Below are positions 1 to 8,250 of a DNA stretch of 26,436 nt, in pieces. The stretch comes from DATAPE01 sp034667545 (lineage in GTDB: Bacteria > Actinomycetota > CADDZG01 > WHSQ01). The position numbers and the translations under genes were made by a program. The notes beneath the pieces are model-generated. The model ran no database searches, was not told the origin of the DNA, and saw only the letters and a program-made list of their open reading frames with translations. How positions within the stretch are numbered: position 1 is the stretch's first letter; each line of letters starts with the position of its first letter. The stretch is from NCBI GenBank assembly GCA_034667545.1, contig JAXDJR010000025.1:1-26436 (forward strand), written 5' to 3'.

Positions 1-81
1 CGCTCGAAGGTCGCCTACCGGAAGGGACCTCCCTCCGCTCTAAGTGACCGCGCTAACTCGAAATCCCTTCGCTATTAGGAG

Positions 82-951
82 TTAGGTCGGGAGGGTTAGT
101 TCCAGGATGTCGCAATCGTCGCGCCAGCGGCGGGCGGTTTCTTCTGGGGCGCCGGGGATGTTCAGGCGTTTCTCGGCGATCTTCTCGGCGATGCGATCCC
201 ATTCGGCCCCCGGTTGCACCACGCTGACGGAAGCAGGGAGTTCCGCAACCCGCGCGTTCCTTCCTTTCCATCGAACGATGATTTCGCACTCGCGGAGGCT
301 TCGGGCATTGGGAATCGTCTGCTGCCGTTCACCCGAGAGGACGTAGATCTTTCCCTGGTCCGAGACGAACCACACGGGCATCTGGCGTATCCGTCCGTTG
401 TCCTCCCACCGGAGCCAGATGATCGTTGATTTCTTCAATGACTCCTGCACTGCGGCGTCGAGGGAAGCCTCGGCGACCATCGAGTACTCCGGCCCCCAGG
501 CGAGGTTGTCGGCGATGTCATACGTGACTGTGCTCCACGTCTGATCGGTTGGGATCAGCACGTTCCATTCCGCGAAATTGAAGAAGTAGCGGATCGCTTC
601 TCTTGGAGTGGCGTAGTCGCCGTACTGAGCTAACTCGATCTCTCCGTCGGCGCGCTCCCGAAAGCAGAACACCCAGTTGCGGTACCGCGCAGACAGGTAA
701 GCCTCGGCCCAGTGAACCCGAGGTTCTGCGACCTCGAGATGCATGCCGATGCAATCATCGGGGATATTGGCTTCGAAACCCGTCCAGTACACCTGGACGA
801 CCCGCTTTACGTTGTTCTCCATCCCGATCCGCAGGGTGGCAGGAGCACCCGCTGCACTGGCCCGTTTCAGTTCGAGCCTGCTGATGTTGCGAGCTATCTC
901 ATCCAGGATGGGGGCGAACTCCGGTGCTATCTCCTGCTGTACTAGGGCCAC
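82..951 (-). CDS. Hypothetical protein with C-terminal PNPOx-like FMN-binding split-barrel domain
   Basis: 289 aa, GTG start 3 nt after the sdhC stop, so it is the last gene of a four-gene operon. The C-terminal part (about residues 170-250) resembles the pyridoxamine-5'-phosphate-oxidase-like split barrel: a strand with PVWFVSDQGKIYVLSG, then an LRECEIIVRWKG segment, as in actinobacterial flavin or F420 split-barrel proteins. The N-terminal 160 residues are rich in aromatic residues (motifs such as VYWTGFEANIPDD and RYFFNFAEWNVLIP) and match no family I recognise. No signal peptide or membrane segment is visible, so it should be cytoplasmic. Cofactor and substrate cannot be read from the sequence. 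An internal ATG at 822 (residue 44) is a possible alternative start. That it is a gene is well supported; the domain call is an inference. Confidence 0.75.
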   Translation of the reverse strand: MALVQQEIAPEFAPILDEIARNISRLELKRASAAGAPATLRIGMENNVKRVVQVYWTGFEANIPDDCIGMHLEVAEPRVHWAEAYLSARYRNWVFCFRERADGEIELAQYGDYATPREAIRYFFNFAEWNVLIPTDQTWSTVTYDIADNLAWGPEYSMVAEASLDAAVQESLKKSTIIWLRWEDNGRIRQMPVWFVSDQGKIYVLSGERQQTIPNARSLRECEIIVRWKGRNARVAELPASVSVVQPGAEWDRIAEKIAEKRLNIPGAPEETARRWRDDCDILELTLPT

Positions 952-954
952 CGA

Positions 955-1440
955 TCAGCGCGCCAGGGGAGACAGTTGGTACGCCCTGTGAAGCATGATG
1001 ATCGCGGCCGGCAGGAACCCTGCCACGAACAGCGCGAACTCTACGTAGGCAAACGTCTTCTGTCTCAACGCGAGTCCGGGCCAAAAATCAAAGAGGATGA
1101 TCCGCAGGCCATTGAGGGCGTGGTACAGAACGGCCCCGATGAGAAGCACCTCGAAGGGGTTGAACCACCACTGCTTATAGAGGGTGACCGTCTCGTTATA
1201 GAAATGGCCCCCAAGGCCCACGCCAAAGGTATCCACGATGTGTCCGAAGAGGAAGGCGATGACCCCGACCCCCGTGATCCTGTGGGCGGCCCACGACCAT
1301 TGCCCGATCCCGCCCTTGTAGGCAGGGCCCTTATTCCGCCGCCGCAGGCGGAAGAGGTCTACCAGCAGGAACAATGCGAAGAGGCCGCTCCCGATAGTGA
1401 GCACGGCCACCAGCGCCTCGATCAGTTTGGGACCGATCAT
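955..1440 (-). CDS. sdhC: Succinate dehydrogenase/fumarate reductase cytochrome b subunit, SdhC family
   Basis: 161 aa integral membrane protein. Both SdhC signatures are present: WSWAAHRITGVG (residues 48-59, with H53 and R54) and LYHALNGLRIILFDF (105-119). H107 is the likely axial heme b ligand and D118 completes the second signature. Predicted helices lie at about 5-29, 52-72, 94-115 and 128-150. The helix at 5-29 precedes the usual SdhC start, making this longer than mycobacterial SdhC proteins of about 112 aa that begin near the WSW motif. In complex II this subunit anchors the enzyme and binds quinone and heme. The ATG overlaps the stop of the upstream ATPase gene by 4 nt. No sdhA, sdhB or sdhD lies beside it, which is unusual. 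The alternative is a heme membrane protein of the SdhC fold with another role. Confidence 0.85.
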   Translation of the reverse strand: MIGPKLIEALVAVLTIGSGLFALFLLVDLFRLRRRNKGPAYKGGIGQWSWAAHRITGVGVIAFLFGHIVDTFGVGLGGHFYNETVTLYKQWWFNPFEVLLIGAVLYHALNGLRIILFDFWPGLALRQKTFAYVEFALFVAGFLPAAIIMLHRAYQLSPLAR

Positions 1441-2567
1441 GGGCTAGAGAATAGTTGAGAAGCGATCGCTGCGAGGCCTTTCAGGTCTACCGCTTCCTGG
1501 TCGAGGTAGGGGACCCGTACCCAGCGATGCCGGGGTATCAGTTGGGCGAGCTGCACCAGATTCTTTTCTTCGGACCTGACGATCTTCTTGAAGCTTTGCT
1601 CGTTCTCGATCAGTTTGGCCAGGAGCCTCGAGTTGTCGTTGCCCGCTTCCAGCCGGGCGATCTGACGGGGCCGGGCTTCGATCCCATCGCTGTATTGAGG
1701 GTGAACGCGATTGACGATAAGGGCGCCGAAAGGCAATCCCGATTCTTCGAGCCTGGACGCGAAGTAACAGGCTTCGGCTATCGCTTCAAGAGCAGGCGAC
1801 GTGACCACGACGAACGACGTGACATCGGAATGAAGCAGGGCAGTGACGTCGCGGGCTCGCTGTTTGAAGCCGTCGTACATCCCCTCCAGGTTGCCGAAGA
1901 ACTCCGCCGTGTCCTCCAACACTTCAGCCCCCACGATGCGCTTGACCGCCTTAAGGAACGTCGTTGCGGCTACGTTGGCGAGCCGGAATAAGCCCCCGCC
2001 CGCCTTCATATACGGAAGAAGGAACCATCTCAGTACCCGGCTGTCGAGAAAGTCGGTCATGCGGCGGGGTGCATCGAGGAAGTCAAGCGCATTGCGGGTG
2101 GGTGGCGTATCGATCACGATGACGTCGTAGTCCCCTTCGGAGTGCAGCTCGTAGAGCTTCTCCATGGCCATGTACTCATGGGTCCCCGAAAGAGTTCCCG
2201 AGATGTTTCGGTAGAAGCGATTGTCGAGGATCTGTTGAGCCTGCTGTTGCGACGGGGCGTAGGTCATCACTACGTGATCGAAGGTCGACTTCGTATCCAG
2301 CATCATGGCGTGCAATTCACCCCGCGGCTCCAGGTTGGCAGCTGCGAACTTCTCCTTGCTCACTCTTTCCGGATCGTTGTGCAATTCCTTCAACCCCAAA
2401 GACGACGCCAGGCGGCGGGCCGGATCGATCGTTACCACCGCTGCTTTCTTTCCTGTTACGGCGGCTTGCAGAGCTATCGCCGCGGCCGTTGTTGTCTTGC
2501 CCACGCCGCCCGAGCCCGCGCAGACAATGACCTTCTTGGTTGCCACGATGTTGTCGATGGTCGTCAC
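1437..2567 (-). CDS. Get3/ArsA-like ATPase, BagB (Rv3680) type
   Basis: 376 aa P-loop ATPase of the ArsA/Get3 family, second of a tandem pair. The Walker A segment is GSGGVGKTTT (about residues 18-27), followed by VVTIDPARRLASSLGL (switch I-like) and VIVIDTPPTRNALDFLDAP (switch II-like, about 150-168). The signature intradimer lysine of the deviant Walker A (KGGxGKT) is replaced by Ser, whereas the partner encoded upstream keeps it. M. tuberculosis has the same arrangement of two unequal proteins, Rv3679/Rv3680 (BagA/BagB), which form a complex of Get3-like ATPases. The GTG start overlaps the upstream stop by 4 nt, so expression should be coupled and a heteromer is likely. Arsenite export is unlikely, since no arsB, arsR or arsC is near. 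Confidence 0.88.
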   Translation of the reverse strand: MTTIDNIVATKKVIVCAGSGGVGKTTTAAAIALQAAVTGKKAAVVTIDPARRLASSLGLKELHNDPERVSKEKFAAANLEPRGELHAMMLDTKSTFDHVVMTYAPSQQQAQQILDNRFYRNISGTLSGTHEYMAMEKLYELHSEGDYDVIVIDTPPTRNALDFLDAPRRMTDFLDSRVLRWFLLPYMKAGGGLFRLANVAATTFLKAVKRIVGAEVLEDTAEFFGNLEGMYDGFKQRARDVTALLHSDVTSFVVVTSPALEAIAEACYFASRLEESGLPFGALIVNRVHPQYSDGIEARPRQIARLEAGNDNSRLLAKLIENEQSFKKIVRSEEKNLVQLAQLIPRHRWVRVPYLDQEAVDLKGLAAIASQLFSSP

Positions 2568-3559
2568 AGTTTCGCGACCCGCTCCTCGAGTGCGTCCGCA
2601 AGCTCCTCTAACTCCGGCAGTCCGATCTTGGCTGCGAACAGGAAGGGAAGCTCGACTACAGCTTCGGTAGCGCCCTTCCTGAGCTGGTCGAGATGTCTCG
2701 TTTGTATCGCCCGTCGTGCGGACAGGAAGTCCGCATAGCCTACGAATGCCTCCAGGTCGGCTGAATCCAAACCGATGTTCGTGCGCTGCGCCTCGGTCAG
2801 TAACTCATCCAGGCTTCCATCGGAGCGGATGTCTTTGAGGAGCTCTTCCTCATGCGGGGTGAACACCTCCGGGTAGATGCCGTTGGCAAAGATGGCTCCT
2901 ACGTCGATGCCTATGCGGTCGCGAAGCGCGACGGACGTCTCCAGTGTCTCCGAAACGGGCATCTCTTCCGCGAGAGTTACCAGATGCGCGCGTGTTCTAG
3001 AAGGATCCTGCAACATCTCGAGCAGCCATTCCGCCTGCCGCCGGATCGGCCCTACTCTCACGGCGTCGGATAGGCCACCCGGCGCGGAGAGGAACGTCAG
3101 CATGTGGCCAGCCGCCGGCGCATCGACCACAACGAGGTCGAAGTCCTGTTTCGAGCCCCCGCCCGCTAGTCCTCTCTCCAAGTACCAGATCTTCCCCAGC
3201 ACGAGGATGTCCTTAAGTCCCGGTGCGGCCGTCGTGATGTAGTCGATAAAGTGGACACCAGTGAATGCTTTTGAGATGCGTCTCATGTGGTACTGAACGT
3301 CGAGATACTCGAGCAGCGCCTCCTCTGCAGCGACGCTGATCGCCCACACACCAGGAAAGATCTCGGAAGGCTCATATCCAGCGTTACCGCGCCCGAACAT
3401 CGCCGTCACGCTTCCCTTTTGATCGATCTCGACCACGCAGACTTTCTTACCGGTTCGCGCCGCGCTAAGCGCAAGTGAGGCTGCGATCGTGGTCTTTCCG
3501 ACCCCCCCTTTGCCTGAGACGATGAGTACCCGGGGAGTGAAGAATTCGTCGAGGAGCAT
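2564..3559 (-). CDS. Get3/ArsA-like ATPase, BagA (Rv3679) type
   Basis: 331 aa, first gene of the minus-strand operon. The N-terminus carries an intact deviant Walker A, VSGKGGVGKTTIAASLALSA (about residues 14-33), with both the signature and catalytic lysines, then CVVEIDQKGSVTAMFGRG. LVVVDAPAAGHMLTFLSAPGG (around residue 145) is the switch II region. Length and pairing with the following gene fit the mycobacterial Rv3679/Rv3680 ATPase pair. In eukaryotes and archaea, Get3 proteins hand tail-anchored membrane proteins to membranes; a comparable client role here is inference. In this operon the pair precedes a membrane cytochrome subunit. The ATG sits only 31 bp from the divergent NfeD-like ATG, so the two promoters must be packed into, or overlap, the coding ends. 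No strong Shine-Dalgarno precedes it. Confidence 0.88.
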   Translation of the reverse strand: MLLDEFFTPRVLIVSGKGGVGKTTIAASLALSAARTGKKVCVVEIDQKGSVTAMFGRGNAGYEPSEIFPGVWAISVAAEEALLEYLDVQYHMRRISKAFTGVHFIDYITTAAPGLKDILVLGKIWYLERGLAGGGSKQDFDLVVVDAPAAGHMLTFLSAPGGLSDAVRVGPIRRQAEWLLEMLQDPSRTRAHLVTLAEEMPVSETLETSVALRDRIGIDVGAIFANGIYPEVFTPHEEELLKDIRSDGSLDELLTEAQRTNIGLDSADLEAFVGYADFLSARRAIQTRHLDQLRKGATEAVVELPFLFAAKIGLPELEELADALEERVAKL

Positions 3560-3590
3560 TTCGGCTTTCTACCCTACGCGCTCTACAGCG

Positions 3591-4985
3591 ATGGACAATG
3601 CTGCGATGCATCGGATCGCTCTTCGAGCGTGGTTGGTTCTTCTCGTGGCGGGTGGCACCCTATTGATCGGCGTCGCCTCCCCGGCCCAGACGGGCCGCAA
3701 GGTAGTTGACGTCATCCAGGTCAAAGGGCTCATCGACCCGCCGACCGCGGCCTATCTCCAGGATCGGATTAGATCGCAGCAGGGGTCTTCCACCGACGAG
3801 GCGATAGTCGTCGAGCTCAACTCGGCGGGGGGGCTGGTCGACTCGATGCCCGCGCTCGTGCAACAGATCGAGGGCTCGAGCGTCCCCGTGGTCGTTTGGG
3901 TTGCTCCCAGAGGAGCGACCGCCGGGGGTGCCGGCGCCCTGCTGCTGTCGGCAGGCAACCTCGCTTACATGGCAGGCCAAACCGATCTCGGCTCGATCGC
4001 ACCGGTCAATCTCAATGCGGCCTTCACCGACCAGGCCCAGACCACCAGTGCCGTGGCTCTGGCGCGCAGGCTTTCATCCTTGCGTGGCCGCAGTGTCCCA
4101 GCAGAGCTGACGAAAGCGGCGGGCTCGATGACTTCCACCCAGGCGGCCCGGGCCGGCGCGATCGACGGTGTTGCGTCGTCTCTGGCTGACGTTTTGAGAA
4201 ACATGGATGGTCGTACGGTGTCGGCGGGAACCGGCAGGAGCGTTCACCTGGAGACCTGGGACCAGGCGGCGAACGGCCCCAGTGTCGGATTCCGTTTCGA
4301 AGAGATGAATCTCATCGGACGAACGCTGCACGCAGTGACATCGCCGGAGATCGCGTTTCTGCTTCTTTTGACCGGAGCGTTTGGATTGATCTTCGAGATC
4401 TACAACCCCGGTATCGGTCTTGCTGCAATCATCGGGATCACAGCCCTGGCCGGCAGCTTCTATGCATTGAACGTCCTGCCAACCGATTGGCTGGGTGTGC
4501 TCCTGGTCGTGATCGCGATCGGCTTATTCGTGGTGGATGTGCAATTGAGCGGCTTTGGCATGTGGAGTGCGGGAGGGGTTATCGGTCTCGTCGCGGGAGG
4601 TCTATTGATGTTCTCAGGCGCCCCCTCAGCGGCTCAACTGTCCCCGTGGGCGATCGTTGCTGCGGTTGTGATCAGTCTGCTTTTCTTTGTCTCGGTGATG
4701 ACTGCGGCTTTGCGGGTGCGACTGCGACGCCCCATCACGGGAGAGGAAGGCATCGTGGGCACCTTGGGGGAGGCTCGAACGGACATCGCGCCTGAAGGCA
4801 CGGTGTTCACGAAAGGAAAGCTATGGCGAGCGCGCACGATGGAGACCGGCATCGCAGCGGGTTCGAGCGTGCAGATCAAGGCTACCGAGGGATTGGTCCT
4901 GTTGGTGGAACCCACCTCCGATTACAAACGCCCGGCCCCCGCCGCCACCGCCGGACCTGAAGACCCGCCAAAGAGCGAGGGCTGA
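3591..4985 (+). CDS. NfeD/ClpP-class membrane protein, predicted protease-dead
   Basis: 464 aa from ATG 3591 (ATG 3606 gives 459 aa and a cleaner signal peptide, MHRIALRAWLVLLV). Layout: signal peptide; ClpP/SppA-like domain (about 36-215); four to five membrane helices (about 250-385); C-terminal NfeD OB-fold (about 390-450, starting GEEGIVGTLGEA). This is the long NfeD architecture in which the ClpP part normally cuts membrane protein C-termini and the OB domain partners with stomatin/SPFH proteins. Where active homologues have A-A-S-A-G, this protein has A-G-G-A-G (residues 111-115), so the nucleophile Ser is Gly113. No lysine occurs between residues 113 and 174, so the Lys of the Ser-Lys dyad is missing too. 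The fold motifs around it (LNSAGGLVDSMP, GSIAPVN) are kept. No SPFH gene is adjacent. It is probably a scaffold or regulator rather than an enzyme. Confidence 0.87.
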   Translation: MDNAAMHRIALRAWLVLLVAGGTLLIGVASPAQTGRKVVDVIQVKGLIDPPTAAYLQDRIRSQQGSSTDEAIVVELNSAGGLVDSMPALVQQIEGSSVPVVVWVAPRGATAGGAGALLLSAGNLAYMAGQTDLGSIAPVNLNAAFTDQAQTTSAVALARRLSSLRGRSVPAELTKAAGSMTSTQAARAGAIDGVASSLADVLRNMDGRTVSAGTGRSVHLETWDQAANGPSVGFRFEEMNLIGRTLHAVTSPEIAFLLLLTGAFGLIFEIYNPGIGLAAIIGITALAGSFYALNVLPTDWLGVLLVVIAIGLFVVDVQLSGFGMWSAGGVIGLVAGGLLMFSGAPSAAQLSPWAIVAAVVISLLFFVSVMTAALRVRLRRPITGEEGIVGTLGEARTDIAPEGTVFTKGKLWRARTMETGIAAGSSVQIKATEGLVLLVEPTSDYKRPAPAATAGPEDPPKSEG

Positions 4986-5128
4986 TGGATGGCGCGTTCT
5001 TCTGTTGCTAACTTTTCTCGAGCGCGGCAGGAGGAGCCTTAGTCGGGTTCTTCTCTATCAGGTCGCCCATCTCCGCACCCTCCCGGGACACCTACCCAAG
5101 CACCCCATCGGGGCTGTAATGTTCGCTC

Positions 5129-6280
5129 GTGAATTTCGTCTTCCACGGCTCACAACGACCCACTCTGGGGGTCGAGATCGAGGTTCAGGTAGTCGATGAA
5201 GCCGGCGCGCTCACGACCGACACGGCTGCGTCGAAGATCCTCGAGCAACTCGACGGAAAGTGGTTCAAGCATGAGCTGCTGGAATGCACGATCGAGATCA
5301 TCACGGATGTCTGTGGGACCGTCGGGGAAGCGACCCGGGACATCGACGCCAAACTTCAGCAAGTCATCGACGTTGCGGACGAGGTCGGATACCGGATCTT
5401 GTGCACGGGAACGCATCCATTCTCGGCATGGGCCGACCAGACCGTGTCACCAGACCCCCGCTATCACCGTCTAATCGAGAACTGCCAGTGGACTGCCCGG
5501 CGGCTGCTGATCTTCGGAGTTCACACGCACGTCGGTGTCGCTTCCGGCGAGGAGGCCATCGCGGTTTCCAACAGCCTTGCTACTTATATCCCGCACTTCC
5601 TTGCGCTGTCATCATCGAGTCCGTTCTGGCAGGGCCGCGACACAGGTCTTGCTTCAACACGCAGCAAAGTGTTCGAATCGCTCCCGACGGCAGGACTTCC
5701 TTACCTGCTCGACAACTGGGGAGATTTCCAGCGCTTCATGCGCACGCTCATTGGCGCAGGCACGATCAGCACGATCCGCGAGGTGTGGTGGGACATCCGT
5801 CCGCACCCTTCGTTCGGAACGTTGGAGTTACGCATCTGTGATGGCGTGCCGACCATGTTCGAGTTGTCGGCGCTGGTGGCGTTGAGCCAGTCCCTCGTGG
5901 TGTGGCTAGGCGAGCGCTACACGGCCGGCCTAGAACTGCCCCAGCATCGGGCCTGGACGATCCGCGAGAACAAGTGGCGCGCCGCAAGGTACGGGATCGA
6001 TGCGCAGATCATCCGTGATGAGGATGGCAATCTGGTTTCACTGCGTCGTTCGATCTCCGAGCTCGTTGAGCGGCTCGAGCCGACCGCCGAGCGTCTTGGC
6101 TGCCTCGACGAGCTCCGCAACGTCAACGACATCCTGACGCGGGGAACGTCGGCGACGCGCCAGCGCGAGGTCTACGAGCGCACCGGAGATCTCTCGGCGG
6201 TCGTCGATGCGCTTGTCGAGGAGATGCGTAGCCGGGTGCCGTGCCCGGCCGATCGCGACGTCGCGGCAAACAACCTCTAG
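5129..6280 (+). CDS. Glutamate-cysteine ligase family 2 (YbdK-type carboxylate-amine ligase)
   Basis: 383 aa with GTG start, about the usual length of the YbdK/GCS2 family. Family landmarks in order: TLGVEIEVQVVD (12-23, where most relatives read GVEEEFLLVD), ECTIEIITDVC (52-62, metal/glutamate site region), TGTHPFSAW (93-101), FGVHTHVGV (129-137), SSSSPFWQGRDTG, and WWDIRPHPSFGTLELRICD. Members ligate glutamate to cysteine or a related amine using ATP; many have only weak gamma-glutamylcysteine ligase activity and their natural substrate is uncertain. In Actinobacteria a related enzyme, EgtA, feeds ergothioneine synthesis, but no other egt gene is present. The 143 bp before it hold no clear promoter and the start lacks a good Shine-Dalgarno. 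It converges with selB. Confidence 0.9.
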   Translation: MNFVFHGSQRPTLGVEIEVQVVDEAGALTTDTAASKILEQLDGKWFKHELLECTIEIITDVCGTVGEATRDIDAKLQQVIDVADEVGYRILCTGTHPFSAWADQTVSPDPRYHRLIENCQWTARRLLIFGVHTHVGVASGEEAIAVSNSLATYIPHFLALSSSSPFWQGRDTGLASTRSKVFESLPTAGLPYLLDNWGDFQRFMRTLIGAGTISTIREVWWDIRPHPSFGTLELRICDGVPTMFELSALVALSQSLVVWLGERYTAGLELPQHRAWTIRENKWRAARYGIDAQIIRDEDGNLVSLRRSISELVERLEPTAERLGCLDELRNVNDILTRGTSATRQREVYERTGDLSAVVDALVEEMRSRVPCPADRDVAANNL

Positions 6281-6397
6281 AGCGGGCACCCGGGTTGATG
6301 TCCACTCGAACTCCAATTAGGAAGTTCCAAGGGCGCGACCGACCGCCTCGATCCGCCTTGGCTCAGGACGGCCCATGACGGATCGGCTCGTGACCGG

Positions 6398-8215
6398 TCA
6401 GGGACGGGGGCCGAGAAGGCGGACGTCTCCTTGACGACGGGTTGCTCCCGTTGAGTCCAGCCACTCAGATAGGGGCACTGCGTACTTGCGCGAAGTACCG
6501 AGCAGGTCTCTGATCTGCGCAACGGTCATCGGACCCGACCGTTCGATGGCGGCGCGCACTTGCGAACGGATCGTGCTCGCGGTCCGGGCTGTTAGATAGA
6601 AGTCGCCGACCCGCACGAGATCTCCACTTCCAACAAGGGCGCGGAGCAATGCGGGATCGCCCCCCAGCTCGCCGGCCAACGGAGGCGACATGCCGCCCGC
6701 TTCGATGTGGGCGACAATCTCATCGCGGGCGCGTTGTTGCTCAGGTGCCAAATTTTGGTTGTGCTCGACCGATCTCACTGTGGCACCGTCTTCGACCAAC
6801 TGGGAATCCCGCATCAGAAGCGCCTCGAACCCGGGGGAGTTGAGCCCCGTAGCGGCGCGCAGGGTCTCCCTGGGCATCCCGCGCTCCAGTGGATGGTTCG
6901 AGTGATGGCGGCGAACTGCGCTCTCGACGACATCGATCAGTTCTGCGAGGCGGTCGTCGGAAACGAGGACCGAGTCGAGTTGGACTATCCCGGCTCCCTC
7001 GACCGACCGCGCGCCACTGCGCCCCAGCGCATCGGTGACTACGGCAGTGCCTTCGGCCCCCACGAGCGCACGTAGCGCCTCTTCCGGGGTCGCCCCCAGC
7101 AAGCGTTCGAGTAGGTCCGGGTCCGGCCGCCTGGACGGGCGGGGATCCAGGATCTCGCCGCCTCCAAAGGTGAGGACGCGACCGGCATCACGCAGGACGA
7201 AGCGGTCGCCCCTGGCAAGAGGAAGGTCGTCGCGCAGGAACAACCGGGCGAGGCCCGATTCGCCGGGCCGGATCGCATCACGGTCGATCAGCCTCACCCT
7301 AGCGGGAGTCTCCGACGACCCCACATAAAGGAGGTGCGCACCCTTCTCGGTAAGGATGTGGCGGGTGCCTGTCAGCTCTTCCGGCAATACCTCCAGCGTG
7401 GCGTCGATGACGTGCGTGGGACGCCATTGGCCCGGCCGCACGATGGCATCTCCGCGCCCCACGCCCTGCCGCTCCAGGCCTGCGAGGTTCAGTGCCACGC
7501 GCGTCCCTGGCTGGACGCGATGGACCTCTTTCTTATGACTCTGGATCGTGCGCACCCGGGCCCGGTGGCCCTCCGGTGCGACCTCTGCTTCGTCCCCGAC
7601 TGCCACCGATCCTCCCGCCAGGGTTCCCGTCACTACAGTTCCGGCGCCCGAGATCGTGAATGCGCGGTCTACCCATAGGCGCGGGCGACCGACGTCCGGT
7701 GCCGGAGGCGCCGAAGAGACCACACGATCGAGCTCGGCGATGAGGTCGTTGGTCCCTTCACCAGTGATCGCTGAGCACGCAACGATGGGGGCATCGGCGA
7801 GTGCTGAGGCCGCGAGTTGCTCTTGTACCTCGAGCGTGACGAAGTCCAATGCTTCCCGGTCGACGGTGTCACTCTTGGTCAGCGCGACGACGCCTGACGT
7901 GATGCCAAGTACGTGGAGGATCGAGAGGTGCTCGGCGGATTGCGGTTTCCAGCCCTCGTTCGCCGCAACCACGAACAAACAGATCGAGATCCCCCCGGCG
8001 CCGGCCAGCATGTTTTTGATGAAACGCTCGTGCCCGGGGACGTCGATGAGGCCTATCTCATTGCCCGACGGTAGAGTCAGCCAGGCGAATCCCAGGTCGA
8101 TGGTCAACCCGCGGCGCTTCTCTTCCTCGAAACGATCGGGATCGATGCCGGTCAGGCGCTCGACGAGAGCCGATTTGCCGTGGTCCACATGTCCTGCCGT
8201 TCCGATCACGTGCAT
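6398..8215 (-). CDS. selB: Selenocysteine-specific elongation factor SelB
   Basis: 605 aa, close to E. coli SelB. The GTPase domain shows G1 GHVDHGKS (8-15), G2 GLTIDLGFAW (36-45), G3 DVPGHERF (58-65) and G4 TKSD (113-116). The GLTIDLGF motif separates SelB from EF-Tu. EF-Tu-like beta-barrel domains follow (about 170-340), then winged-helix repeats in the C-terminal 240 residues, which in this family bind the SECIS hairpin of selenoprotein mRNAs. SelB delivers Sec-tRNA(Sec) to in-frame UGA codons at the ribosome. With selA nearby, this supports an intact Sec-insertion pathway. The ATG at 8215 is 35 bp from the divergent HAD gene. The stop is convergent with the GCS2 gene across 117 bp that contain only a weak inverted repeat and no gene. 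Confidence 0.95.
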   Translation of the reverse strand: MHVIGTAGHVDHGKSALVERLTGIDPDRFEEEKRRGLTIDLGFAWLTLPSGNEIGLIDVPGHERFIKNMLAGAGGISICLFVVAANEGWKPQSAEHLSILHVLGITSGVVALTKSDTVDREALDFVTLEVQEQLAASALADAPIVACSAITGEGTNDLIAELDRVVSSAPPAPDVGRPRLWVDRAFTISGAGTVVTGTLAGGSVAVGDEAEVAPEGHRARVRTIQSHKKEVHRVQPGTRVALNLAGLERQGVGRGDAIVRPGQWRPTHVIDATLEVLPEELTGTRHILTEKGAHLLYVGSSETPARVRLIDRDAIRPGESGLARLFLRDDLPLARGDRFVLRDAGRVLTFGGGEILDPRPSRRPDPDLLERLLGATPEEALRALVGAEGTAVVTDALGRSGARSVEGAGIVQLDSVLVSDDRLAELIDVVESAVRRHHSNHPLERGMPRETLRAATGLNSPGFEALLMRDSQLVEDGATVRSVEHNQNLAPEQQRARDEIVAHIEAGGMSPPLAGELGGDPALLRALVGSGDLVRVGDFYLTARTASTIRSQVRAAIERSGPMTVAQIRDLLGTSRKYAVPLSEWLDSTGATRRQGDVRLLGPRP

Positions 8216-8250
8216 GTGTCAAGGGTAGAGGCAGTGGGTACACGGCCCCC

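Noticed and set aside
1437..3559. Arsenite efflux ATPase (arsA) operon
   Set aside because: No arsB, arsR, arsC or arsD nearby, and the unequal ATPase pair matches the Rv3679/Rv3680 type instead.
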